DNA of 64,000 nt from Serilophus lunatus. Taxonomy: Eukaryota > Chordata > Aves > Passeriformes > Eurylaimidae. A program made the position numbers and the translations under genes. Positions 41,501 through 53,272 of the stretch are shown here, in pieces; positions within the stretch are counted from its first letter, which is position 1, and every line of letters begins with the position of its first letter. Where the stretch lies: positions 248,001 through 312,000 of the forward strand of contig VXBA01005701.1 in NCBI GenBank assembly GCA_013399895.1. The letters run 5' to 3'. The notes under the pieces are model-generated. The model did no database searches. It saw only the letters and a program-made list of their open reading frames with translations, and was not told the origin of the DNA.

Positions 41501-44500
41501 TAATGGCCGGGCTGGTTCTTATTTATATCCCTATTTAAAACAAGCAGATTAATTCTTGGGTTTGCTTTCAAATTTAGTCACACATGGAATGTCTTAATTG
41601 TTTGTTAAAGGAACAGCAGGTTGTGGTCAGGGTCAGATGCCCCTGTGCTCAACAGATTTTAACTTTGCATAGTACTAACTCTTGAGACTATGATAAGCAA
41701 ACCTAGAGGAAGATCATGCTTAATGTGAGGGAAGTGCTGAGTATGCAGGTATGCAAGGGCAGGGGAAAGAAAGAGGGGACCTGAGTTTATGGGACTGGGC
41801 ATTTTTGACCATATTACACAGCATGGTATGCACTGGTAAATGAACTTTCAGAACATGCATTTCAGGCAATATGTGATTCTGCAAGATACGTAGTAAAACA
41901 ATGCAAGATGTCTCCACTGTACGGTTAAGTTGGATATTAGCAGAAAGGTTTAGGTATATGGGTTGGAAATTTGGTTATGCTAGTAACTCATCATCTGCTT
42001 TGTAGGTACAGACTGGATAACAGACCTGCTGATGGCCCTCCACTGGTGCCATTCCAGAATTCCCTGTTTTCCTACAACAGAGGGTGTCCTCCCTGAGCCA
42101 CTGCAGAAGGAGCTTCAAGTAGTTTGCTCAACACACCATAAGTAACATGAGATTTCTGTGCATATATGGTGAAGATGTCCTTTGATGTTGAGGAAAAATG
42201 AGGAACTGCTGGAGTGACAGAACCATGAGGTACCACAGAAGACCTGCCTGTGGGCATGAGCTCACCTGTTGGACTAGTACAGCCATGAGAGCCATGGACT
42301 GGTTGAATGGTTTCTAAGGCAGAGTCCCAGGGAGCTGGAGAATTTAAGCTCTCCTCATTTCCTTGCTGTCCTTCCAAACCTGATCTTGCCCATCCGGGGA
42401 CAGATTACAAGGGGAATGGGAGTGGATGAATGGTAGTGAGAAAGACATTGATAAAACTCTTTTTTTAAATGACCTGTGATACGTTGGGATCAGATATACT
42501 GCTCCCTGTGATCACTGGGTCCCTCTCTCCACTGGTGAGCAAAACCTCCTGTAAAAGAGAAGCTGACAGGAGTAAATCAGTGTGAGTCACCTGCCCTGGC
42601 TGTGATGGGCTGTAGAAAATGGATGGCTCAGCAGGCAGACCACCTATTCCAGCCTGATTGATTCAGCATCTTTCTTGCATAGGAGGCAGCCTCTAGGGGA
42701 AAATAAAATTAAAAATTTTATTTTAACCGTGGTTTCAGGTCTGTGCTCTGCAAAAAGAAAAGAGAAGGCTGTCCTGTGTTTGAGGGAGAGGGACTAATTC
42801 TGTTTGATTTCCCTTGGAGAAGACTGATTGCAAACTTTTCCACCCCCTGGAACAAGTGGTCTGACTTAATTTATTTTCAGTACCCTCCAGGAAATGAAGT
42901 TGTTAGGTTTATTATCCTGAAGCTAAAAGACAAGTTCGGTTTCCTTAGTCAGTGTAGGGACACAGTTACTAAATTTACTGTGCTTTTTCCGAAGGTTTGA
43001 GCCTTGGAGCAAGGCTGTTATTCCCAGTAACTACCTGATGTCCCAATGTGTCTTTGGCTGAAACCTGCCAGCTCAAATTGTGACCTGACAGCATGAGCAA
43101 AGACATTGGCAGCCACCTTCTGTTGGCTCTGGTAAAAGAGAAATCCTAAGAGCTGTGTAGAAATGTGTCTATCTCCATATGATCACAGCAGCGGTATCAG
43201 TTCAGGGCAGTGAGTGCACAAGTGATTAAGAAGGCTGGTTTACAGCAATATGCGAGTCTCCTACAACACAAAAATAAAATCCAGGTAGCATTACACAAGA
43301 GAAAGGTACATTTTCTCTGATCTCTTTAGTACTTACAAGATTTAGATAACGTGCTTATCATGAAGCAAATGGAGATATTTTGCAAGTTTTACTTGGTGTG
43401 GTAACAACTGTTACCCTTTATACCTTTGTAAATACCCTGGAGTTCACAAGAGTAAGCACATAAATAAAGTGAACAAACACAGCCTAACTCCAAATACCTC
43501 TTGGCTTTTCACATGCATCTCTAATTAAATGATGAGGATGGATTTTTGTGAGGTAGTAATAAAACTATTTAAATGAATATCTGACAAAATAGTCATACGG
43601 CCAGGATAAATTACCATGATATTTTTAATTACCGAAGTATGTTTTGGTAGGAGGGAATGAATAATATTAAAAGATTTAATTAGTGAATTCAGAGAAGGAT
43701 TATTTACAGCACTAACACCAACAACATAACATCTAACATAATTACAGATCAAAGAAAGTCTACCAGACAAACAAGACCCTTCTTGCAGACGAAGATGTGG
43801 TCTCCTAGTCTTTAATTCTTGTTTTTCTCTCCTTTAAGTTTCTTTCCCAAGTACTTTTATTTCCTCTAGAATATTTAACCATAGACAATTAAATAATTTT
43901 TCTAAGGGATTAAATAACCTGCAGCAATTGTCTGATGGTTCTACAGGACCTAGACATCAGAAATGGCTGAAGAATATTGACTTTACAATCCCACTATATA
44001 TAAGAGCAACAGGGCAAAGGGGAGCTAAATAACATCACTGTTATTTAGCACAAATGGTCATTAATTTTTTTTCTCAAAATGCATAAAGGGTCTTTCTGAC
44101 CTGGGTAATTTCAGCATGCTTTGAAATAGTTGATCTATGAAGTTACAGGGCAGAGGCCTTATTCCACCTTGGCTTTGTCCTGCACCTTTTGATGACTCTT
44201 GGGTATGTGCAGAGTTTAGAAGATGAGACCTGCCAAGAAGTAAAAATTAATTAGTTTAATTAGATGTAATGAGTAAATTAGATGAATGAAGGAAGTTTTT
44301 GAGGATTTTATTTGTGGAATTTTCTTCCACCTGAACGCATCACATTTATTTCTGCAATTTCTCTGACTTGCTCCTTTGTTTCCTGTCTGCACACAAGAAC
44401 CTGTTCCCATCACTGAAAATGATGCCTCCGCTGTCTAGACAGAATCACAGAATTAACTAGGTTGAAAAAGACCTTTGAGACCAAGTCAAAACTATTACTC

Positions 44501-44517
44501 AACAACCATCTCATCAA

Positions 44518-44943
44518 CTAAACCACGGCACTAAGTGCCACATCCCATCTTTTTCTGAACATTTCCAGGAACGGTGACTCCACAACCTCCCTGGACAGAC
44601 CATTCCAATGCCCAATCACTCTTTCTGTGAAGAACTTTTTCCTAATGTCCAGCCTAAACTTCCCCTGATGCTGCTTGAGACTGTGTCCTCTTGTTCTGTC
44701 ACTGGTTGCCTGGGAGAAGAGACTGACTCCCACCTGGCTACGACCTCCTTTCAGGTAGTTATAGACAGCAATAAGGTCTCCCCTCAGCCTCCTCTTCTCC
44801 AAACTGAACAACCTCAGCTCCCTCAGCCACTCTTCATAGGGCTTGTGTTCCAGCCTTGCTGTCCTGCTCTGGACATGTTCAAGTATCAAAATACCTTTCT
44901 TAAACTGAGGGGCCCAGAACTGGACACAGTACTCAAGGTGCAA
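44518..44943 (-). pseudogene. CR1 ORF2 C-terminal remnant
   Basis: A 141-codon open frame from the C-terminal region of CR1 ORF2. It begins near H-L-E-Y-C-V-Q-F-W-A-P and includes K-R-R-L-R-G-D-L-I, with a terminal region typical of CR1 (F-R-L-D-I-R-K-K-F-F). The ORF is open although the element is old enough to carry frameshifts upstream. It continues into the CR1 3' UTR at 44517-44441. Confidence 0.9.
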
Positions 44944-45177
44944 CCTAACCAGTGCCTAGCACAGGAGAAGAATGACTTCCCTGATCCTGCTGGCCACACA
45001 ATTCCTGATACAGGCCAGGATGCTATTTGCCTTCTTGGCCACCTGGACACACTACTGGCTCATGTTCAGCCAGCTGTCAAACAGTACTCCCAGGTCCCTT
45101 TCTGCCTGGCTGCTCTGCAGCCACTCTGTCCCCAGCCTGTAGTGCTGGATGGGGTTGTTGTGGTCAAACTGCAGGAC

Positions 45178-45501
45178 TCAGCACCTGGACTTGTTAAATC
45201 TCACACCGCTGAATTCTGCCCATCTGTCCAGCCTGTCAAGGTCCCTCTGCAAAGCCCCCCTGCCCTCTAACAGATTGACATTTTCTCCCAGCTTGGTGTC
45301 ATCTGCAAACTTAAAAATGGTGGACTCAATCCCCTCATCCAGATCATCAGTAAAAACACTAAACAGGATTGGGCCCAACACTGATCCCTGGGGGACAGCG
45401 CTAGTGACTGGCTGCCAATTGGATGTGGCACCATTCACCACCACTCTCTGGGCCTGGCCATCCAGCCAGGTCTTAAGCCAACACAGAGTGTACCTGTCCA
45501 A
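45178..45501 (-). pseudogene. CR1 ORF2 reverse transcriptase remnant
   Basis: A 107-codon open remnant of the CR1 RT. It contains V-P-Q-G-S-V-L-G-P followed about 30 residues later by F-A-D-D-T-K, the RT palm motifs that bind template-primer and metal. It lacks the fingers region and the upstream AP-endonuclease domain and is out of frame with the downstream ORF2 piece at 44518-44943. It is non-functional by itself and has no host role that I can infer. Confidence 0.88.
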
Positions 45502-45511
45502 GCCGTGGGCT

Positions 45512-45984
45512 GCCGGGCTGAAGGCAAAGGAAGAACGTCTAATAAAAATACTCAGAAGACAAATTTATTTTCAAAAAATTTGTCTTCATTTCTCCTTTCC
45601 CATATTTTCTGTCAGAATTTGAAACTGTAGAGATAGAATACCTAAAAAAAAAGTTTGCAAAAAGTTAATTAAAATTTTCAAGTGAAGAAAATGTTAAACT
45701 TGTTCTAATATGTATTGGGTCTTTGAAATTCCTGTACACTTCTCCAGGATAAGGAAATAACAAAACGCATGAAAGACATTTCTTTTCAGTAAAAATATTT
45801 TTGTAACTTAACAAATTTAAATTTCATCTACAAAAGTGACTATTTACTGAGTAAGTCATGTAGAGAAACTGTACCATCCCCACATTGCATTAGAATCTGT
45901 CTCCAAAAGTTTTTGTAGCAGAATTTAAAATTAGTAATTAAAAGCATTTACTATCAACAAATGTCATGCTGGAACAGGAGAGTA
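45512..45984. other. Spacer between CR1 and older LINE relic
   Basis: AT-rich DNA with no coding or repeat signal that I recognise. The older LINE relic may extend into its right end beyond recognition. Confidence 0.4.
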
Positions 45985-46425
45985 ACAAGCCTTTATTTTT
46001 CTCCGGATTTCTGTGAGCTCCAAAGGGCTCTGTCCTTGGCCACCTTCCTTTCTCCCTCTGGAGAGGGTACCTCCTCTCTGGGTAAGGTAGTCTGTAAACA
46101 AGCCAAACTTCTCATGCTGATGACTCAAATCCACCCGTCTGCTCCCTTCTGTCCAAGTCCAAAGCTCAGCCTGCTTCTCTCTCAGTGTCTCGCCATCGGC
46201 TCAAGCTCAGTATGGCTCACCAGAGCTCTTAATCTATCTTCTAAGCTTTCTTGGCTACTGCTTTTTCCAGTCACTGTGGCTAACATCACTAGCCCGTCTG
46301 TTGCTTGGACCTTGAACTTGCCCAGTCTGGGACTTTCTCAGCTTCTCATATCAGGGCTCTGTGTAAATTTTGATATGCAAAACTTCAAAGATTTGACCTT
46401 GCTCATACTTCCACACAGCTAAAAT
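45985..46425 (+). mobile_element. Ancient LINE relic, L2-like RT
   Basis: In one frame, 46020-46046 reads P-K-G-S-V-L-G-H-L. Exactly 31 codons after the first P, 46113-46124 reads H-A-D-D, the decayed RT catalytic box (family: Y-A-D-D). After one frameshift, the +1 frame has C-L-A at 46186 with S-S-V-W just after, and L-C-V-N-F-D then F-K-D at about 46357-46392. These match the order of post-RT motifs in L2-clade LINEs (CLADI..W, LGV.FD...F.DHI). Internal stops and the frameshift show it is dead. It differs clearly from the CR1 500 bases away. The clade is inferred from motif order; a CR1-group relative such as L3 is possible. Confidence 0.62.
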
Positions 46426-49400
46426 TACCAGTCTGGCTTTCACTCTTTCACCATAAGATGCTTCTCTCTGGTTTTGACAGAGACCATTTCCTGTTCATTC
46501 CTTTGTGCCCACAGCCATAAGCAGGTTTCCTCTCTCCTCCCATTTTCTTATCAGCTCCCCCATCATCAAGTACAACATAATTCTCCTCTCCATAGATTGA
46601 AGCCCCACTTCCATCTCAGAAAACCCACAGCAGCAGTTGTCATCACACATTTGTAAACCTTTCACATCAATCCTTTCATCTCTTCCTACACTGCTCTACC
46701 AGTCAGGGAGAAGCTCTCTGTAAAAATATACAGCACTCTGCCATTATGCACCTTCAACATTTTTCATGAGCTTTCCTTTTTCATAGTCTGCAAAAAAAAG
46801 GTTCCTGTCATGCTACAAATGTTACATGCACAATGACCAGTAACATAATTTTATTTTCCTCCACGACTCTGAATGCAGCTACCTGTTGTTTCAGTTTTTT
46901 GATCAAAAGCATTAGATGATAAATGCATGGAGTGTCTCCACCACTTGGGCATGTGTAGAAAAGGGCATGGTAGAGCCTTGGCTCACATCTGAATTACACA
47001 AACTCTGTGATACTAGAAATACAGAGATTTCACATTCAGCTTCAGAGATGTTTGGAATGTATTATTCAGTTTCAGGACTAGGTCTGAGTCATATTCCTTC
47101 AGAGAAGAGGCTAAAGTTATCCTAGAACGCTAAACAAACCCCATGAATTATTTACAAATATAACTACCAAAATCCAATGCCTTTCTTAAAAGACACTCCT
47201 GAAATTGATTTTTTTTTAATTTTCTTAGTTTTGTCTCCAAGTAGCTAGAGCACTACTGTGTGTGATAACTTTGCACAGTATCCAATGTAGTTTGAATTTC
47301 AAATTCTGCAATCACTGAATTGCATACTGTTTTCTTTCTTTTTTCCGGGTATGGAGATGTTCTTCGCAAAGGCACATGCAAGTCTCTCTTGGAACCACTT
47401 TCTGGTGCTCTGACTCTAAAGTTTATTCTTTCTGAAGGGATCTATAGTTTCTACAGTATTATAACCCAAACCAAATGTTTTCTGAGCATAACAGAAAGCT
47501 CTATTTCTAAGCCATTTGAACACATGTATTCGAAATGTACTAAACATGGGTAGATGATGACAGTAGAATAAGATATTTCTAGAAGCAGAGTCCTTTAAAA
47601 GGAGCTAAAATTGTTTTTCCTTCCAAGAAAAATATATCAGTTTCTCTATGTTTAGTGTATTTCAAATTCTGCCAACAAGTCATAAGCAGTTAACAGGAAG
47701 CTGCCTTTGTTTTGCTCACTGCCAGGATTAGGGGTGACATTCTTACCATCTTGAAATCAGGGACAAAACTTCCTTTGACTCCAATAAGCAAAAGATTTCA
47801 TTGAAAGTAAGAAAATTATTATCCTTACATTTTCAGAACTGGAAAGAATGAAAAACCTCCTTCCAATTCATACTTATCTCAATTTTCAGATACTGTCATG
47901 AAAAAATTATTTATACCTTCATCCTTTTCAATAGGAAGGTTATCATAGTAGCTTTTGGTGTCTGAAGACAGGAATTAGCTTATAAAGTGTTTTACAGCAT
48001 ACAACAACAACAAAAAATACTTCAGAAAGGCAAAAGTAAACATAGAGAAGTAAACACTTATCTTTCTCTTTCATTAATATAGATTTACTACCTTTCCATA
48101 AAAAAGAAAGAATATAACTTTTTAGCTAGAAAATGATACTTAGAAAGATAGTTTTTTTTGCAGAGTGATGTTTGGTGGGAGGAGGTGGTGGAAGGGCTGA
48201 TTCAAGGATGAATGAAATAGATGGGGGAAAAAAGTAAGCACAAAAACTTCTGTTGACTTCATTGGACTTTATGTCATGCCCTTCTCCCCTAACAAAAACT
48301 GTGTAGCAAGAAAAGTTCAAATCCTTCTAACTGCAAGAGCCTTCCTAAGAAGAATAGCAAAATACATGAGCCATAGAGTCCCAGCTGAATTGTATAAGAT
48401 TAGGATACATTTCCGGAAATGCTGCTGTGTCAAGAACACACAGTGATTTGGTGCATAAGTAGGCACCAGACCTATAAACCTTTCAAACACTGGAGATTTC
48501 TGTGATAAATTACTAAATGACCCAAACACCCAAATTCAGTGAGAGTTGGTTATTTGGTGTCTACCCAAGGACTCAAGGGTACAGATTTTACTATGTGATC
48601 TCTGGTTTTTGGCAAATCCTTGTTTTAATGGCAAAATATCTGATAAAAATTTAAAAAATAAAAAAAAACCAAACCAACAAAACAAGCTTCATTAAAAAAT
48701 CTAGTCATCAGTCTCCTTTAAGGATTAGAATTTTGTTCATCTTTCACCTCGCAAGTACAGTCACTGCAGAAAGAAATGATGAATCTAAAACAACTTAAAA
48801 AATTCTTTCAAAGAAAACTTATTTTTAATTGGCTGTAGTTATATAGTTATAAACTGTGTTCACCCTCATACATTAATTTAGATAAGTTTATCATATCATA
48901 AACATGGTTTAGATGACCTTTCTGATGAAATACTTTTTAATATTACTTTTCACTTGCTATTCCATACTAATACTTCGTAGAGATCACTTAACTGACTTCA
49001 CAGCACCCACAGTGTAAGCACATCAATGCACAAACTCAGGGCAAAATAGAGTATGATTCTGCAGCATGACACTGACTTCAATGCACCCATCCTGCCCCAT
49101 GGTGTGCAGAGCAGTTTATCACAATGAAATATGGCTTTGCTTGAGAGTACATTCAAATATTGACCAGACCTATGTCATGGAGAAATTTCTGTAACTGAGA
49201 TAATAAACCCATATTTTGCTATATAAGCATAACTTCATCATTCAGTTCAAAAACAAACAACTCTTTAATCATCCATAAATAGTACACAATGATCATAATT
49301 AATGTGTGCAGTAGGTGAACAGAGTTTAGGAATCAAAGATTCACTGAAAAACAACAGGATTTCAGCTCTTAAGTCAGTGCTTCATAAACAGATATCCATG

Positions 49401-52295
49401 AGGGCAGACACTTTGAGAGTCACATTCCTCTGAAACTCAAGTTATTTGCACACCTCAGCATATACTCATTGTAGCACATGACTGAGGTTTTGCTGACACC
49501 TTTCGATAAATGTCTGAACAGCAGAACTGCTGTCTTACAATTAAGTAAATGAAATAAAAAGCATATAAGAAAACAGGAGTAAAGGTCCAGACCGGTCTTC
49601 ATTGTATAACAGAAAAGTTTCCAGTCATTGCTAAGTCATAATGGGAGTGAGGTTGGGGAAAGGACGAAAAGGAAAGGTAAAAATAAAATTTGCTGCTAGA
49701 TCTTTTGTCAGATGTTCCCTGATCAGGATGATGTAGTCACTTCCTACTGAGTCAATATACTACTTGCAGTGAGTCATTGTGGAGATGCTGACTAAGATGA
49801 AACAGATTTGCTAACGACTGGATGATCAGCAGAAGTATAATTAATATCAGTAGAGACCAGTATCTGCTTTTCAAATTATCAGAATCCTGCTAACAGGGGA
49901 GTATGATAAGTTGACAAAGACGACTGAGAGATTTTTCAACCTTTTTGTTTTAAATATAGGAAGATAATTTTTTTGCTTATTCAGCAGCTTATCCTCAAAA
50001 CTCAGCAAATATCATATCTAAACTCTGCTGGCTCTGGTTAGGCCTAAGAAAAAGGGAAATTTTAGTAGAAGTTTACTTTTTGCTACTACACCGAACAATT
50101 AAAGTGGGCTTCAAGTTCTCAGTTACGGCACAGTCCCAACACAAATCACTTTTAACTTTCTGTTAAGTAAACATACTGTAAAAGGGAGATTAATGCTACA
50201 GCTTTCATTACAAGGATTTCTGTTAGCAGAGTTCACACTGCAGTCCTTTTCATTTGTACAAGGGGTGCATGGTGTCACATAAGAAAAATATGCCTGGGGA
50301 GTGTTTTAGACACTAGATAAACCTGCATTTATAGCTTTTCTGATAAGAAAAGATCAGACAGAGTAGATTTGTTCTTTTTGCTGTTGCTCGTGTGTAATCC
50401 TTCCCTCTCAGCCCCCCCCATTTCCCCTCCTCTCCCTGAAAGAAACAAAAGATAAATCTACAGAAAATAGAAAATTCACTTTCTGTTCCTGGTGCTCACC
50501 TTGAAAGACAATAAGGGCTTGTAAAATACAGGTCCAAAGATGTTATCTTGGCTAACTATGTACTTGGGTTTCTTTGTACATTCCCGCCTTCTCTGTATCC
50601 AGGATGAATTGGAAAGTATCGTAATGGATAATTGCTGTGCTTGCTGGATGCTTGCCAGCCCATTCAGGAACTGCCCTGCCCTGAAAGGGCTGCTGAACGT
50701 GAGAAACCACGGACGCTGTGGATTGCCAGCTGCAGCAGCGTGGGGCTAGACTGCCCTCTCCCGCCAGTCCGGGGCTCTTCAGCCGTGAGAAGCGCAGCTG
50801 ACAAAAACTTCAGTACATCTCAATCTAGCTGCTTTTACAGCATGAAGCTGATCTACGGTGATGTTGTGGCAATTCCCAGGACATTGGGACGTATGGCCGC
50901 TCAGTCAGAGCTAGTCGCAAGTCTTGAACGAGCTGCTAAACATGCAGGAATTCTGGGCAAAGGTAAAATACAGCCATCCCTGGACAATACCTTCAGGGTG
51001 AAAAAGACGTTTTCATCACGCAAACTGCAGCTCTGAATCCGATGAAAGGCCTTTGCTATGAAGTGAATTTGCTGTCGAGGCTGCTCAAAACTCCCAGGCA
51101 CACTGTGCGTGTACATATTGTTTGTGTAGCCCACAAGTAAGCTAAATGCTTGACAGAGGTATTGAGCTAATAATTCTTCCTATGATGGAAATTCGTATGC
51201 ACGTATAATTCTGTCCGGGAAGCTTTAGATGGAACCAGCCTTTTCCTAACAATATTTACCTGAGCAGGTTGCTCAGACAATTAACAAGCTTTTATCAGCG
51301 CTGGGCATGTCAAGGCATTGCCACTAACCACCTTGCTGGTGGCATGTTCTTGAGCTCCAGAACAAAAGGTGTAGTCGGCAGCTGTCCTGCTGCCTTGCAA
51401 GGGGAGAAGATGAGCAGAGAAACAAGTTAAGAAGGGGAACTGGCCAAAAGAGAAGGATAAGACACAAGAAACCCTGTAGATGTTGTTTAGGACATAAACA
51501 AAGCTAATGAACACAGTTATATCACTTATTAACAGTGATCATTACGAGGAAGACATACTTCCTCAGATGTGAACAATCCTCAGCCTCCCCACAGGATGTC
51601 CAGTTAGAGATGGTAACTTTTTTCATTAAGAGTAGGCGATCAAGGCACAGTTCTGAGCTGGTAACTATAAAGGTTTGATGCCATTTCTGAAATATTTCAG
51701 ATCATTGCTATTCCAAGCAGTTTCTTTATTCACAACTATGAGCACTCTTTTGAGTTGATCAGACTTTAAAGACCACCACACACAAACCTTCATGTCTGCA
51801 GCTGGTGCCATACATCACCTGTACGCATGAGTTTACCCCAGGCTGACAGGAGAGCTTGTCAAAGCCTGCAGGCAACAACTTCATTTGAAAGAAAAGCAGT
51901 TCAGCCATGTTACTAGCCAAACCACCGCCTGTCCTCTCCATTTTTCCAGTGTGCAGGAGGAGGACACCGGGATGAAAAATGTTTGCAAGTTTTCTGACGC
52001 AGGAAACCCTATTGCAAAATAAACAGCCCATATATGAGCCTGAGGTCACCCACTTGAAACACTTTCACTGGGTGCACTTTCATCCAGATGGACTGTGCAG
52101 GCCAGAGCCCACAGTGGCATAGGACTGCAGCCTCTGACGCCAGGGATGAGAGGGGTGAGCACCAGCCAGCCCGGCTGGTGTGCTGGAGTGGGCATTCGTC
52201 ATTGTGACTGGGTAGCCAACTTGTCCTTTGCTTTTAGGATGAAGAGGTGTCTCTGGCAGCTTCAGGAACATGCTAAAGGTTTGGGTACACTAATC
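46426..52295. other. Intergenic DNA, no gene recognised
   Basis: Mostly AT-rich sequence. The 3' end of the older LINE may continue to about 46.8 kb, but I cannot recognise it. A locally CpG-richer stretch at about 50690-51060 carries the 134-codon frame listed separately. The 52.08-52.29 kb part is unique-looking and precedes a CR1 tail. Confidence 0.5.
50632..51036 (+). other. Unassigned 134-codon open reading frame
   Basis: The frame covers a stretch with more CpG than its surroundings, 2-3 kb upstream of the PREP island. The product is Ser/Ala/Arg-rich and contains no domain I recognise. A good splice-donor-like sequence (AAAG|GTAAAA) falls inside it near 50961. It might be part of an unannotated upstream transcript or an old retrocopy, but chance is at least as likely. 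Confidence 0.18.
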
Positions 52296-52641
52296 CAGTT
52301 TAGCTGGGAGGAGGCTCAGGGGTGACCTCATCACACTCTAGAATTACTTGAAAGGAGGTTGTAAACAGGTGGGGGATCAGGCTCTTCTACCAGGCAATGA
52401 GCTGTCTGACAAGAGAATAGTCTTAAGCTGCACCAGAGAAGGTTTAGGTCGGACGTTATGAAGATTTTCTTTTCAGAAAGGATGATTAGACATCGCTCAG
52501 GGAGATGGTGGAGTCACTGTCCCTGATGGAGTTTAAGGAAAGACTGGATATGGCACTTGATGCTATGATCTCGTTGACATGGTGGTGGTTAATCATAGTT
52601 TGGACTCAATGATCTCTTTCCAACCTAATTGATTCTATGAC
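52296..52641 (+). mobile_element. CR1 LINE 3' portion upstream of PREP island
   Basis: It starts near 'gggaggaggctcaggggtga' and passes through the usual 'acttgaaaggaggttgtaaa' and 'ggagtttaaggaaagactgg' CR1 blocks. It ends at 'cctaattgattctatga'. About 345 bases of ORF2 end plus 3' UTR remain, with stops. It ends about 210 bases before the CpG island. Confidence 0.92.
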
Positions 52642-53042
52642 TTGGCTTTGAGCTGCCCGAGGCCCTACCCAAGCAGCAGCTGCTTTTTTTGGGGCAGGGC
52701 AGTGGGGAGCTCTGCAAGCCGCACCTTCTGCGGAGCCTCTCCCCACACCCTTTGCCAACGCTGGGGAACTGAAACCAAAAAGAATGAAAATCTATTATTA
52801 GATTTAGATGTAGATATATAGGGCTTTTTTCTTGTAAACGTCTACTGTAAGAAGGATGAGGCCGGAGGGTGACGGATACACAACTCCACCGGAGGAGGGT
52901 GACCAGAGCGGACAACCCGACCCCAGCCGCGGCAGGGGCAGGAGGCACAGCCCCTCGAGTCGGTCCCCCAGCGCCCAGTCGGTCCCGGGCGGCGGGTGCC
53001 CGCAGGGGGCGCTGCGCGGCCGGGCCCGCCGGCGGCGGCGAG

Positions 53043-53174
53043 GCGGTGTTGGTATTGTCAGGGCAGTGTTGGTATTGTCAGGGCGGTGTTGGCGGGGCGG
53101 GGCGGTGTTGGTATTGTCGGGGCGGTGTTGGTATTGTCGGGGCAGTGTTGGTATTGTCGGGACAGCGTTGTCGG
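53043..53174. repeat. 20-bp GC-rich minisatellite in promoter island
   Basis: About six and a half copies of a 20-base unit, GCGGTGTTGGTATTGTCGGG with variants. The copies differ by G/A at the third base of the unit (GCGG or GCAG) and CAGG/CGGG at the end. The third copy is altered to a GGCGGGGCGGG form. The last partial copy ends near GCGTTGTCGG. Such arrays are often length-polymorphic. The repetitive peptide in open frames across it is an artefact of the repeat. Confidence 0.93.
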
Positions 53175-53210
53175 TGAGGGGAGGCGCCTGGCCGACAGGG
53201 GGCGCGCTCT

Positions 53211-53272
53211 ATGGCGGCGGCGCTGTGCCTGTGCCGCGCTGCGCGCCTGCTGCCGGCTGCTGCCGCCACGGC
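53211..53272 (+). CDS. PREP: Candidate PREP first-exon start, cut by gap
   Basis: An ATG in a good context (CTCTATGGCG) opens a frame of about 20 residues, M-A-A-A-L-C-L-C-R-A-A-R-L-L-P, before the assembly gap. It has Arg and Ala/Leu but no acidic residue, resembling a mitochondrial-targeting-like leader. Canonical mammalian PREP begins with a different short segment containing Y-P-D and R-D-E, which is not visible here. This could be an N-terminal extension of PREP with the conserved segment in the gap, an upstream ORF, or non-coding. I infer PREP only from position and strand. Confidence 0.4.

Larger units (their letters stand above)
22419..44440. other. Intergenic desert, no gene recognised
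   Basis: About 22 kb of AT-rich DNA in which I find no recognisable exon, RNA gene or clear transposon. The longest open frame, 184 codons at 26419-26973, is listed separately with low confidence. A short GC-rich patch at about 24640-24860 is followed by an AATAAA at 24904, but it matches no gene I know. Small simple repeats are listed separately. If this is the interval upstream of PREP, long-range enhancers could be here, but I cannot see them without alignment. Confidence 0.5.
44441..45511 (-). mobile_element. CR1 LINE, 1.07 kb, with broken RT ORF
   Basis: This is the largest transposon copy in the window. On the minus strand it carries the end of the reverse-transcriptase domain, then the C-terminal part of ORF2 and the 3' UTR. 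The first open stretch (45501 down to 45178) contains the RT motif PQGSVLGP and the catalytic FADD box (family form: F/YADD). A second open stretch in another frame (44943 down to 44518) holds the post-RT 'LEYCVQFWAP' and 'EKRRLRGDLI' type motifs. The frame change plus the missing N-terminal endonuclease and early RT show a dead, 5'-truncated copy. The 3' end lies at the AGAATCACAGAATT on the plus strand. The 220-codon plus-strand frame over it is an antisense shadow. Confidence 0.95.

Noticed and set aside
44608..45270. 220-codon plus-strand open frame, the longest N-free frame in the window
   Set aside because: It is exactly antisense to the CR1 ORF2 remnant. CR1 elements commonly leave open antisense frames, and the product has no domain.
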